A DNA stretch of 33,715 nt, taken from positions 1-33,715 of the forward strand of contig CAMIXP010000001.1 in NCBI GenBank assembly GCA_946402785.1. The letters run 5' to 3'. The stretch comes from an uncultured Caryophanales bacterium. Its GTDB lineage: Bacteria; Bacillota_I; Bacilli_A; RF39; UBA660. The position numbers and the translations under genes were made by a program. This document shows, piece by piece, positions 23,554 to 30,815 of this stretch (positions within the stretch are counted from its first letter, which is position 1; each line of letters starts with the position of its first letter). The notes under the pieces are model-generated. The model worked only from the letters and a program-made list of their open reading frames with translations, had not been told where the DNA came from and ran no database searches.

Positions 23554-24213
23554 CTTGTATTGTCTTGGTATTTTTTCAATTGGTAATTCTAATTCTCCAA
23601 AAATCACTTGAGGTGCTACATCTGTATCAACAAGTGCTTGTAATGCTTGTTTATAGTTAACATTGTTTTCATCCCCAGTACTCATTAATACAATGATTTT
23701 ATCATCTAATACCATAGCTCCACGGATACCTTGTTCTTCAAATGGAATTTGAATTTCTTCTTCTAAATCTACTGGATGACGTAATTCAAATTTACCTGTT
23801 AAGTCAGGGAAGTATTCACATACTTCGCTTCCTCTTTTTTTACTATCTAATAAAGCTTCGGTTAACACATCTTTATCTTTTGCGAACCAAACTTCTTTCA
23901 TATCTTCTTCTGGAATTTGTCTACCTTTCAAGAATTTTACTTCATTAAAAGGGATTCCACGTTCCAATAAAATATTTCTAAATTCTGGTCTTTTTAAAGG
24001 TCCGTTTTGCATAAGGATAATTTCTCTTTGTTTGTCTTCACTGATAAAGGCAGTATTAAATTGAACTGGTAACTTTCCTGCACCAATTCTTATATAAGAA
24101 CTACATCTTGCATATAGTGTATTATCTTTACTATCTTCTAAGCCATCGATTGCTGTATAAACTTCTTCTGGAAAATGTTGAATAGCCCAAATATCATATT
24201 GACTGTTTGCCAT
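23542..24213 (-). CDS. uncharacterised soluble protein, 223 aa
   Basis: Not recognised. ATG 24213 follows GAGAGGGA; 29 upstream in-frame codons overlap the promoter and terminator of neighbours and are rejected. The product is acidic and mixed alpha/beta, without membrane segment or obvious catalytic motif. AMVLDDKIIVLMSTGDENN and SSYIRIGAGKLPVQFNTAF are the most distinctive stretches. Single gene with own promoter and terminator. Confidence 0.8.
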   Translation of the reverse strand: MANSQYDIWAIQHFPEEVYTAIDGLEDSKDNTLYARCSSYIRIGAGKLPVQFNTAFISEDKQREIILMQNGPLKRPEFRNILLERGIPFNEVKFLKGRQIPEEDMKEVWFAKDKDVLTEALLDSKKRGSEVCEYFPDLTGKFELRHPVDLEEEIQIPFEEQGIRGAMVLDDKIIVLMSTGDENNVNYKQALQALVDTDVAPQVIFGELELPIEKIPRQYKKEQ

Positions 24214-24241
24214 ATAAATCCCTCTCTCATTGGTAGTTGTT

Positions 24242-24247
24242 ATTATA
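24242..24247 (-). promoter_or_regulatory. extended -10 promoter
   Basis: Minus strand TGATATAAT, 28 nt before ATG 24213 and just after the terminator of the ABC/GNAT operon. Confidence 0.6.
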
Positions 24248-24260
24248 TCATATTTTCTTG

Positions 24261-24295
24261 AAAAAGAAAAGATAGAAAATAACTTTCTATCTTTT
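24261..24295 (-). terminator. terminator of the ABC/GNAT operon
   Basis: AAAAGATAGAAA, five-base loop, TTTCTATCTTTT: a 12-bp stem with a T-rich tail on the minus strand. Confidence 0.88.
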
Positions 24296-25075
24296 TTCAA
24301 TACTAAAATTAATTAAGTATCCTTCATCTTGATAGCCTACTTTTTTGTATGCATGATTGGAAGATGCATAGTTGTAATCGGTATAAAGAACGGGAACATA
24401 TCCATCTTCTAGCAGTTTTTTTGTTAAAGAATAGATCAAATACTGGCAATATCCTTTTCCTCTTTCTTCTTTATCCGTAAAGACATGCGTTACTTTTGCC
24501 ATATCATCTACTACTCCATATCCCGCCATAGAGACGATATCTCCATGATTATCTTTTAGGACATAGAAATTCTTTCCTTCTAGCCATCCCTCTACTTCTT
24601 CTAATGCTTCGCTTTGGGAAACTACTTTTCCATTATATAGTTCTTTTACATTTTGTCTCCAGAACTCAGCTAGTGTTACTTTATCTTCATGATTTGGTTT
24701 TACAAAGATTCCCTTTCCTTTTAATGGATTGATTGTTTCTTTACATGATAAGAATCCCATTTCTAAATAATTGGATGTTTCTTCTTTTTCTTTTAAATAT
24801 TCATATAATTCTTTTTTACAAGTAAAGTCATTTCTTCCTTTTTCATAGAATTCTTCTAGTACTTTCTCTACTTCTTTCTTTTTCTCTTCTGATAAATTGT
24901 CTTGTGTCCATATCCATGTAGGTAGTCCTGGCGCACTACGAGCGACGATATAAGACTTTAAATCAGAATGAATCATAGGACTATCTCCTGTTGCGATTAA
25001 AGAGATGACATAGAATAATTCTCTTTCTTGTTGGAAAAGATGAATCTTTTTTAAATCGTCTTTTTCAATTTTCAT
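24287..25075 (-). CDS. GNAT-family N-acetyltransferase
   Basis: 262 residues with a C-terminal GNAT domain. VTHVFTDKEERGKGYCQYLI is the acetyl-CoA pyrophosphate-binding motif (R-G-K-G), and NYASSNHAYKKVGYQDEG is the typical last part of the fold (N-x-x-A-x-x-x-Y-x-K-x-G-Y/F). The N-terminal half is helical and may bind the substrate. ATG 25075 has AGGAGG. It lies 11 bases after the second permease gene and before the operon terminator, so it is the last gene of the RNA-controlled exporter operon. Acetylation of the exported or toxic compound is a reasonable but unproven idea. Confidence 0.85.
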   Translation of the reverse strand: MKIEKDDLKKIHLFQQERELFYVISLIATGDSPMIHSDLKSYIVARSAPGLPTWIWTQDNLSEEKKKEVEKVLEEFYEKGRNDFTCKKELYEYLKEKEETSNYLEMGFLSCKETINPLKGKGIFVKPNHEDKVTLAEFWRQNVKELYNGKVVSQSEALEEVEGWLEGKNFYVLKDNHGDIVSMAGYGVVDDMAKVTHVFTDKEERGKGYCQYLIYSLTKKLLEDGYVPVLYTDYNYASSNHAYKKVGYQDEGYLINFSIEKR

Positions 25076-25086
25076 GGGAATCCCTC

Positions 25087-25881
25087 CTAAATTCTTACAT
25101 TCATTAAGTTAGAACTACTATATTTTTTTAATCCTCTATTAAATACCAAGAAAGCAATGGTAATAAATAGAAGGGTACCAATTATGATATAGATCAAATA
25201 AATAAGTTTAAAATCACTAATTAATTGGATTGGTACATAGGCTGTTATTCCTAATGGTAAGATTGTATAAAATAGTATTTTAATGGCTCCTTTAAAGATA
25301 CCTTCTGGATAGGTTGCGAAGTTTGTCATTAAACTATTGATCGTATTAGCAATTACTTCTGTTCTACCGAACCAGAAAGATAGGGATGAAATGATAACAG
25401 AGATGCTTGCTACTACGAGTCCTCCACAAATACCACATAAGATAAATAATAGTAAGTTTTTGATGGTTAATCCAAAGATGGTAATCATGATCAATCCATA
25501 AATGATATCTCCTAGTGCAGATACTTCTACACTACTCGTAATACACTGAATCAAAACATTTTTTGGTTGTACTAAGTAGTTGTCTAATTTTCCACAGTTA
25601 ATGGTTTCTGATAATTCAAAGGAATCTCGGAAAAAGAATCTAGAAATGCCATATGTGAAAGATGCTAGTCCCCATAATAGAATAACTTGTTTAAAGGTAT
25701 ATCCTCCTACATCTTCTTTTAAAGAGTATAGGATAATCCATTGAATGATAAAGCATGCATTGTTTAAAATCATAAATAAGATGTTTGATACAAAAGTAAC
25801 TTTATTTAACATTTCTCTTTGAAGAGCATATCGAATAGATTGCCCTGTTACTTTTAATTGATTTTTAACCTCCGTTAACAT
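25087..25881 (-). CDS. ABC-2 type permease, second subunit
   Basis: 264 residues with six membrane segments. FFFRDSFELSETINCGKLDNYLVQPKN, read in pieces, has the I-x-x-G-x-L-D-x-Y-L-V-Q-P pattern of PF06182-type (DUF990) ABC-2 permeases, also seen as GNITYNITKP in the first permease. It overlaps the first permease gene by 17 bases. Together with that protein and the ATPase it forms a heterodimeric exporter. Confidence 0.85.
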   Translation of the reverse strand: MLTEVKNQLKVTGQSIRYALQREMLNKVTFVSNILFMILNNACFIIQWIILYSLKEDVGGYTFKQVILLWGLASFTYGISRFFFRDSFELSETINCGKLDNYLVQPKNVLIQCITSSVEVSALGDIIYGLIMITIFGLTIKNLLLFILCGICGGLVVASISVIISSLSFWFGRTEVIANTINSLMTNFATYPEGIFKGAIKILFYTILPLGITAYVPIQLISDFKLIYLIYIIIGTLLFITIAFLVFNRGLKKYSSSNLMNVRI

Positions 25882-26656
25882 TTAATTTTTTCACCCCCTT
25901 CTTGTATATTAAATGTGCAATCAACCAAGTAATTCCTAAATAAATTACTTGAATGATGATGATTTCTAATAATTTTTCATTACTATAATCTACAAATAAT
26001 TTTGCTGGTCCATAACTAACTACATAGATAGGACTATATTTGGCAATTGGTTGTAGGAATTGTGGAAAGAATTCAATGGGGAAAATGGTTCCTACCACTA
26101 AGATTAGTTTACTATATAACCAGAAGAATGGATTTGCATCTTCTATAAAGAATGATACTAAACCAATCGTTGTAATGATTAAGATATTGATAATCGTTGC
26201 AAGTGCACAAGATAGGATCACTCCTAGTATTCCTAGAATTGTTAAATGTGGAAATTCTCCTAAGAATAATAATCCTAGTAATATACCTAAAATCGTTATT
26301 AATACAAACTTTAAGGTTGTAATTCCTAAATGGCTAAATAAACTGTATTCAACATAGTTATATGGTTTTGTTATATTATAGGTAATATTACCACTTCTTA
26401 CATCATTACAAATCTTTTTACATAGTTTTCTTCCTCCTAAACTCATCCATAAGATTTCTGTTACAATAACATACCAAATCATTTGATTCATGGTGTATCC
26501 TTTGATTACTTCATTTGGATTACTATAGATATATTTCCATAGATTTAAGAAGATAAATATCATGATACAGTAACTTACAAATCCTACTAAGATATCAAAT
26601 GTATATTGTAAGTTTGTCATTAATTCTGATTTAAAGATGTATAGATATTTTTTCAT
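25865..26656 (-). CDS. ABC-2 type permease, first subunit
   Basis: 263 residues with about six membrane segments. CNDVRSGNITYNITKPYNYV is the characteristic cytoplasmic loop shared by this exporter family, in which a D-x-x-x-G-x-I/L segment precedes a K-P. Its ATG overlaps the ATPase stop codon by one base (TAATG), so translation is coupled. It pairs with the downstream permease. Confidence 0.87.
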   Translation of the reverse strand: MKKYLYIFKSELMTNLQYTFDILVGFVSYCIMIFIFLNLWKYIYSNPNEVIKGYTMNQMIWYVIVTEILWMSLGGRKLCKKICNDVRSGNITYNITKPYNYVEYSLFSHLGITTLKFVLITILGILLGLLFLGEFPHLTILGILGVILSCALATIINILIITTIGLVSFFIEDANPFFWLYSKLILVVGTIFPIEFFPQFLQPIAKYSPIYVVSYGPAKLFVDYSNEKLLEIIIIQVIYLGITWLIAHLIYKKGVKKLNVNGG

Positions 26657-27636
26657 TATTTATCACCATCTTTATAAATTTCACTAATGATTTGTTCTAG
26701 AGGAACATTTGATATATTAATATCAATCATATTATCTGGATTTAATAATTTAATAGCATCAGAAATACTTTTCTTCTTTAAATCTACTTCTAATTTGAGA
26801 TTGTAATCTTTGTCTTTTAAAATATTAATTCCTTCTTCACTATCTAAATTTACTTTTTCTTTCATTTTTGCATCGATTATTTTTTTATTTAAATAGTGAT
26901 ATTTTAAATTATCCATCGTATCATCTAATACAATTTGTCCTTTATTAACAATGATGACTCTTTTACATAATTTCTCAATATCGGATATATCATGAGAGGT
27001 AAGAACTACTGTTGTTTTATATTCTTTATTCATCCGTTTAATAAGTGTTCTTATTTTTTCTTTTACAACAGGGTCTAATCCGATTGTTGGTTCATCTAGG
27101 AATAATACTTTTGGTTCGTGGATTAAAGATGCCACAATCTCACATCGTATTCTTTGACCTAAACTTAAATTACGTACTGGTGTATTCATAAAGTCATCTA
27201 ATTCGAATAATTCCCTTAATTCTTCTATTTTTTTCTCAACTTGTTTTTCAGGAATATCATAGATGGCTCCAAAGAATTTAAAGTTATCATACGGTGTTAG
27301 ATGTGTCCATAATTGTTCTTTTTGTCCAAATACACATCCGATTTCATAGGCAAGTTTCTTTCTATCTTTCGTAGGATCATATCCTAAGACGTCTATTTTT
27401 CCTCCATCTGGGAAGAGAATTCCCGTCATCATTTTGATAGATGTAGATTTACCAGCACCATTTGGTCCAATGAATGCGATCATTTCACCCTTCTCTACAG
27501 AGAATGAAATGTCTTTAACAGCTTTGATGATATTATATTTGGGTTTGATGAAAGACTTTAAGCTTCCTTTTAGTCCTTTTTCTTTTACCTTAACTTTAAA
27601 AGTTTTGGATAAATTCTCTACTGTAATTACAGCCAT
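26656..27636 (-). CDS. ABC exporter ATP-binding protein
   Basis: 326 residues. Walker A is GPNGAGKST, the Q-loop region IGCVFGQKEQLW, the signature LSLGQRIRCE, Walker B VLFLDEPTIGLD, and the switch His is in LTSHDI. The long C-terminal extension after the core is usual for ATPases of PF06182-type exporters. ATG 27636 follows AAAGGAGTGATT; an upstream GTG lies in the ribosome site. First gene of the operon. Its leader (27637-27925) carries two tandem riboswitch-like RNAs with terminators, so full transcription of the operon depends on passing both. Confidence 0.93.
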   Translation of the reverse strand: MAVITVENLSKTFKVKVKEKGLKGSLKSFIKPKYNIIKAVKDISFSVEKGEMIAFIGPNGAGKSTSIKMMTGILFPDGGKIDVLGYDPTKDRKKLAYEIGCVFGQKEQLWTHLTPYDNFKFFGAIYDIPEKQVEKKIEELRELFELDDFMNTPVRNLSLGQRIRCEIVASLIHEPKVLFLDEPTIGLDPVVKEKIRTLIKRMNKEYKTTVVLTSHDISDIEKLCKRVIIVNKGQIVLDDTMDNLKYHYLNKKIIDAKMKEKVNLDSEEGINILKDKDYNLKLEVDLKKKSISDAIKLLNPDNMIDINISNVPLEQIISEIYKDGDK

Positions 27637-27710
27637 ACTAATCACTCCTTTCTCAATATTTTGTTTTCATAGATATGATCATCAAAACCATTATAAACTA
27701 TTTATCGACA

Positions 27711-27750
27711 AAAAAACACGGCAAAACACTTATTAAGTGACTCCGTGTTT
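27711..27750 (-). terminator. attenuator terminator of leader copy B
   Basis: Minus strand AAACACGG pairs with CCGTGTTT. An inner stem CACTT/AAGTG lies on top and seven T follow. The 5' arm is part of the conserved aptamer-like core of copy B, so the two folds exclude each other. Confidence 0.88.
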
Positions 27751-27799
27751 ACGTGTAGGTATTCCCCTATGCAGCTCGCTTCCTTATGCATACTCACTT
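27735..27799 (-). ncRNA. riboswitch-like aptamer, copy B (proximal to the ABC gene)
   Basis: Minus strand. P1 is AAGTGA 27799-27794 with TCACTT 27740-27735. P2 is TATGCA 27792-27787 with TGCATA 27773-27768, around the loop TAAGGAAGCGAGC. A variable third hairpin (TAGG with CCTA) is followed by the conserved string ACACGTAAACACGGAG. It matches copy A in all conserved segments. P3 differs in sequence but keeps pairing, and P1 gains one pair. The core runs into the 5' arm of terminator B. Confidence 0.8.
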
Positions 27800-27823
27800 T
27801 TATCTATGAAAACTCGTCGAGTT

Positions 27824-27866
27824 AAAAAAAATACGGGCACTACTAAACTAGTAGTGACTCCGTATT
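27824..27866 (-). terminator. attenuator terminator of leader copy A
   Basis: Minus strand AATACGG pairs with CCGTATT, with an inner stem CACTACTA/TAGTAGTG, loop GTT, and eight T. In copy B the outer stem is AACACGG/CCGTGTT, a compensatory T-A to C-G change. Confidence 0.92.
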
Positions 27867-27919
27867 AACGTGTAAGATTCTTCATCTTTATGCAGCTCGT
27901 TTCCTTATGCATACTCACT
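27853..27919 (-). ncRNA. riboswitch-like aptamer, copy A (promoter-proximal)
   Basis: Minus strand. P1 is AGTGA 27919-27915 with TCACT 27857-27853. P2 is TATGCA 27913-27908 with TGCATA 27894-27889, around the loop TAAGGAAACGAGC. P3 is AAGAT with ATCTT around GAAG, followed by the conserved ACACGTTAATACGGAG. The layout is a compact three-way junction. P1 formation uses TCACT, which the terminator also needs. It does not match the consensus I remember for common riboswitch classes. Confidence 0.8.
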
Positions 27920-27931
27920 CGACTTGTCTAC

Positions 27932-27960
27932 ATCATATCTCATAAACAATTGTTTGTCAA
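27932..27960 (-). promoter_or_regulatory. promoter of the riboswitch-like/ABC/GNAT operon
   Basis: Minus strand TTGACA (27960-27955), 17-nt spacer, TATGAT (27937-27932). The transcription start near 27925 is a few bases before P1 of copy A. Confidence 0.9.
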
Positions 27961-28012
27961 CCTTTTTTTGTTACCAAAGATAGAAAATGTTTGAAAAAAG
28001 GCAAAATAATAC

Positions 28013-28041
28013 TTGTCATTTCAAGGAAAAACTGATAAAAT
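28013..28041 (+). promoter_or_regulatory. tRNA-His promoter
   Basis: TTGTCA (28013-28018), 17-nt spacer, TGATAAAAT with hexamer 28036-28041. Confidence 0.75.
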
Positions 28042-28060
28042 ATACTTGTTACTTTGAAAT

Positions 28061-28137
28061 GGCGCCGTTGGTGAAGTGGTTAACACGCTAGTTTGTGGCA
28101 CTAGTATGCGTGAGTTCGATTCTCACACGACGCCCCA
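28061..28137 (+). tRNA. tRNA-His (anticodon GTG)
   Basis: Cloverleaf with anticodon arm CTAGT-TTGTGGC-ACTAG (GTG), T arm GTGAG-TTCGATT-CTCAC, the extra 5' G opposite C73 that is typical of tRNA-His, and encoded CCA at 28135-28137. The acceptor has one apparent C-A mismatch at the fourth pair. Confidence 0.95.
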
Positions 28138-28147
28138 GTTTGAAATT

Positions 28148-28176
28148 AAAGAGTCTTTTTTAAAGATTCTTTTTTT
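28148..28176 (+). terminator. tRNA-His terminator
   Basis: AAAGAGTC pairs with GATTCTTT (one G-T), followed by T. Confidence 0.8.
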
Positions 28177-28188
28177 GTTAATATTTGG

Positions 28189-28194
28189 TATAAT
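28189..28194 (+). promoter_or_regulatory. extended -10 of the hydroxyacyl-CoA dehydrogenase gene
   Basis: TGGTATAAT, 31 nt before the ATG at 28226. Confidence 0.65.
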
Positions 28195-28225
28195 AGTATA
28201 TATAAATATAGATAAGGAGAATCAT

Positions 28226-29188
28226 ATGAATTATAAGAAAATAGTGGTTGCTGGTGGCGGTGTTTTAGGAAGTCAAATTGCTTTTCAATCAGCTTATTGT
28301 GGATATGATGTAACAATATGGTTAAGAAGTGAAGATAGTAAAACAAGAACACAGCCAAAACTAGATGCATTAAAAAAGAATTATATTGAAACAATTGAAT
28401 CCCTAAATCCTCAAGATGAAAATAATTGGGCAAGGGGAATTGCGGATATCGATCATTTTAATAAGGAAGAATGTTTAGAAAAAGTAGAAAGAGCTTACAA
28501 TAGTATTCGATTAGAAGTTGATATGAAAGAAGCTATGAAAGATGCTGATTTAGTCATCGAATCCATGGCTGAAATTAAAGATGAAAAGATTCAATTCTAT
28601 CAAACATTGGCTCCCTTTTTAGAAGATAAAACCGTTCTTGTAACAAACTCTTCTACTCTATTACCATCTACATTTGCCAAGTATACAGGAAGACCAGAAA
28701 AATATTTATCTCTTCATTTTGCAAATACAATATGGATTAAAAATACAGCTGAGGTAATGGCTCATGATGAAACTGATAAAAAGTATTTTGATGAAATTAT
28801 GGAATTTGCTACCAGTATTCGCATGTTACCACTTCCTGTATTAAAGGAAAAATCTGGATATCTATTAAATTCTATGTTGGTACCATTCTTGTTAAGCGGT
28901 ATGGATTTATTAACGAATGGAATATCAGATGCTAAAAGTATTGATACTGCATGGAAAAGAGGTACTGGTGCACCAAAAGGACCATTTGAGATTATTGATA
29001 CTGTAGGATTAACAACTGCCAAAAATATAGTTGAACAATACCAAAAAGTTCCTGGATTAATGAGTCCATTATTAAGGAAAATGATGTTACCTTATAATTA
29101 CAAGGGAATGTTAAACATGTTAAATCAATATATTGAGGAAGGTAAATTAGGGAAATCATCCGGGGAAGGATTTTACAAATACAACTAA
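28226..29188 (+). CDS. 3-hydroxyacyl-CoA dehydrogenase family protein
   Basis: 320 residues from ATG 28226, which has AAGGAG; the frame extends upstream through tRNA-His and is rejected. VVAGGGVLGSQIAF is the Rossmann dinucleotide motif. ADLVIESMAEIKDEK corresponds to the conserved V-x-E-x-x-x-E-x-x-x-x-K segment, NSSTLLPS to the N-T-S-S-x-x-x-x-T loop, and LHFANTIW to the catalytic H-F-x-N-P stretch (Pro replaced by Thr). The C-terminal dimerisation domain is present. It likely oxidises 3-hydroxyacyl-CoA with NAD, as in butyrate or fatty acid metabolism, but no other pathway gene is nearby. Single gene. Confidence 0.88.
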   Translation: MNYKKIVVAGGGVLGSQIAFQSAYCGYDVTIWLRSEDSKTRTQPKLDALKKNYIETIESLNPQDENNWARGIADIDHFNKEECLEKVERAYNSIRLEVDMKEAMKDADLVIESMAEIKDEKIQFYQTLAPFLEDKTVLVTNSSTLLPSTFAKYTGRPEKYLSLHFANTIWIKNTAEVMAHDETDKKYFDEIMEFATSIRMLPLPVLKEKSGYLLNSMLVPFLLSGMDLLTNGISDAKSIDTAWKRGTGAPKGPFEIIDTVGLTTAKNIVEQYQKVPGLMSPLLRKMMLPYNYKGMLNMLNQYIEEGKLGKSSGEGFYKYN

Positions 29189-29234
29189 TCTTAATTAGTA
29201 GATTGGTGTTATACATATATATTCAATTTATCAT

Positions 29235-29268
29235 AAAAAAAGGAACTAGACAGCAGTTCCTTTTTTTT
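29235..29268. terminator. bidirectional terminator
   Basis: AAAAAAAGGAACT, seven-base loop, AGTTCCTTTTTTT, between convergent genes. Confidence 0.9.
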
Positions 29269-29797
29269 GATAATTCATATCATCGTATACTTCTTGTTTA
29301 TCTACTCTATTTATTAAAAGAGAATCCGATTCGAAAACGTTCCACTTGTATAATTTTGCATATTGTAGTATTTTTAATGTTTTTCGTAATAAGTCTTTAT
29401 GACCTGCAATTAATGAAAAAGGTAATGCTATTCCTTGAATTTTATCTAACCCTATTTCATCTTTCACATGATATTCATCTGAGAAGCAAGAGTATCTTCC
29501 TTTTTTAGGATCCACTACTTTTCCTTTTATTATTTCTGCATGGACTGCATCAATACTAGAATCAATTATAAATGCTGGGCACCAAAAAATCCATCCATAA
29601 AAACACGATTCATACCATGCTGTTTCCCCTTCTCTGTTCCATTTTCCAACACTAATATAATCATCACCATTATAAAGACCCGGAGAATTTCCTAATCTCT
29701 TATTATTACTTTTTATTCCACCGGATTCAATTATATCAAGCATAATATCTAAACCATTATTATATATTATATTTGTTCCATGATAATAATAATCCAT
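29246..29797 (-). CDS. possible ADP-ribosyltransferase-fold protein
   Basis: 183 residues, soluble. It opens with YYYHGTN, followed after a spacer by DIIESGGIKS and then GDDYISVGKWN. That order (H-G-T strand, helix with I-x-x-G-G-I/L, then a Y-x-S strand) resembles PARP/DarT/Tpt1-like ADP-ribosyltransferase folds. A candidate Glu lies in AEIIKGKVVDP. The match is by motif shape only and the rest, including a Trp- and Cys-rich middle (YGWIFWCPAF), is not recognised. ATG 29797 has GAGGGG and an extended -10 at 29821-29826. Confidence 0.4.
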   Translation of the reverse strand: MDYYYHGTNIIYNNGLDIMLDIIESGGIKSNNKRLGNSPGLYNGDDYISVGKWNREGETAWYESCFYGWIFWCPAFIIDSSIDAVHAEIIKGKVVDPKKGRYSCFSDEYHVKDEIGLDKIQGIALPFSLIAGHKDLLRKTLKILQYAKLYKWNVFESDSLLINRVDKQEVYDDMNYQKKGTAV

Positions 29798-29820
29798 ACT
29801 TCTTCCCCTCGTTACGTGTT

Positions 29821-29826
29821 ATTCTA
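29821..29826 (-). promoter_or_regulatory. extended -10 promoter
   Basis: Minus strand TGTTAGAAT, 23 nt before ATG 29797. Confidence 0.5.
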
Positions 29827-29834
29827 ACATTTTT

Positions 29835-30701
29835 TTACTGTTTTTTCATTATTTTCTGTATTAATGAATACTTTTCCTTTTCTTGTACTTCTTCATACAT
29901 CATGGTGTATCCACCAAAGTCAATTAATAGAATGACTTGATGATTGTTTTCTCCTAAATGAACTGTGTAACGTTCTCTTTCACTTTTGTTGAATAATTGA
30001 TTTCTAAAATAGACATGAAGGGCTACTCTTTCCATTGGTCCTTTTACTGGATAACAGTTTAAGAACTGATCAGATAATTGAGATATTTTCTTTTGAACTA
30101 AATCGAGACTATCTTCTGCTTCAAAGTATCTCATTGCTTGATTACGATCAATATATTTACTTTTCATTCTTTCGATGGAATCACTAAAGTATTCGTTTTC
30201 AATGACTCCTAAATCTAAGTCCATTTCTCGAATGGTATTATGAGAAAGTGTCATTAATTTACTTGGATCTAATAGAGAATGTTTGGAAACAATATAATTT
30301 CCGTATGTTACTGGTTGAATTCTATATTGTACTTTTGCTAAATCATTTAATGCATCTATAAAGTATCTACCATGTTCTCCATCTACTACTAAAGCATATA
30401 AAGGAACATTGGAATTGGTTGCCTGTACTAGTTTGGAATCAATTCCTATGTAATCTAAAACATCTTTGATTAGTAGATGAAGTGATTTACACATGACATA
30501 AGGATAAGTTGTTTCATATTGTAGTGTTGGTACTACTTTTAGTTTTTCTTCATCCCTTAATTGAAAGAATGATAAATCTCTTTGTACAAGTTTGGATATT
30601 TCTACTGTGACATAACGAATAGCATAATCCGTATTCCAGTTATGATCTAAAACAGTATAAATGATTCTTTGTATTTCTGGTTTTCTTAGTATACTATTCA
30701 T
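29835..30701 (-). CDS. possible transglutaminase-like fold protein
   Basis: 288 residues, soluble. The stretch YPYVMCKSLHLLIKDVLDYIG, then PLYALVVDGEHGRYFIDAL, resembles transglutaminase/papain-like domains: a helix starting with Cys, then a strand pair and an Asp. The His normally placed before the A-x-V-V strand appears as Leu/Tyr, so activity is doubtful. The C-terminal part has LGENNHQVILLIDFGGYTMMYE. Family uncertain. ATG 30701 follows AAAGGGG; extended -10 TGATACAAT at 30735-30730. Confidence 0.45.
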   Translation of the reverse strand: MNSILRKPEIQRIIYTVLDHNWNTDYAIRYVTVEISKLVQRDLSFFQLRDEEKLKVVPTLQYETTYPYVMCKSLHLLIKDVLDYIGIDSKLVQATNSNVPLYALVVDGEHGRYFIDALNDLAKVQYRIQPVTYGNYIVSKHSLLDPSKLMTLSHNTIREMDLDLGVIENEYFSDSIERMKSKYIDRNQAMRYFEAEDSLDLVQKKISQLSDQFLNCYPVKGPMERVALHVYFRNQLFNKSERERYTVHLGENNHQVILLIDFGGYTMMYEEVQEKEKYSLIQKIMKKQ

Positions 30702-30729
30702 ACGTCTTCCCCTTTCACAAACATGCGCT

Positions 30730-30735
30730 ATTGTA
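30730..30735 (-). promoter_or_regulatory. extended -10 promoter
   Basis: Minus strand TGATACAAT, 28 nt before ATG 30701; divergent from the promoter at 30765-30793. Confidence 0.5.
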
Positions 30736-30764
30736 TCATATCTTGTTTAAAAAGTCATCTTTTC

Positions 30765-30793
30765 TTTACAGAAATGGCAAAAAATGATATAAT
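30765..30793 (+). promoter_or_regulatory. promoter of the kinase-fold gene
   Basis: TTTACA (30765-30770), 17-nt spacer, TGATATAAT with hexamer 30788-30793. Confidence 0.75.
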
Positions 30794-30815
30794 ATGCAAC
30801 GAATGAGGGGTTCCT

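Noticed and set aside
27711..27960. The two repeated leader units as a CRISPR array or transposon end repeats
   Set aside because: Only two units of about 100 nt, with covarying stems, each ending in an intrinsic terminator and in the orientation of the downstream operon.
28076..28225. N-terminal extension of the hydroxyacyl-CoA dehydrogenase
   Set aside because: It would be translated through tRNA-His, its terminator and the promoter; ATG 28226 has a good ribosome site and starts the Rossmann fold at the usual place.
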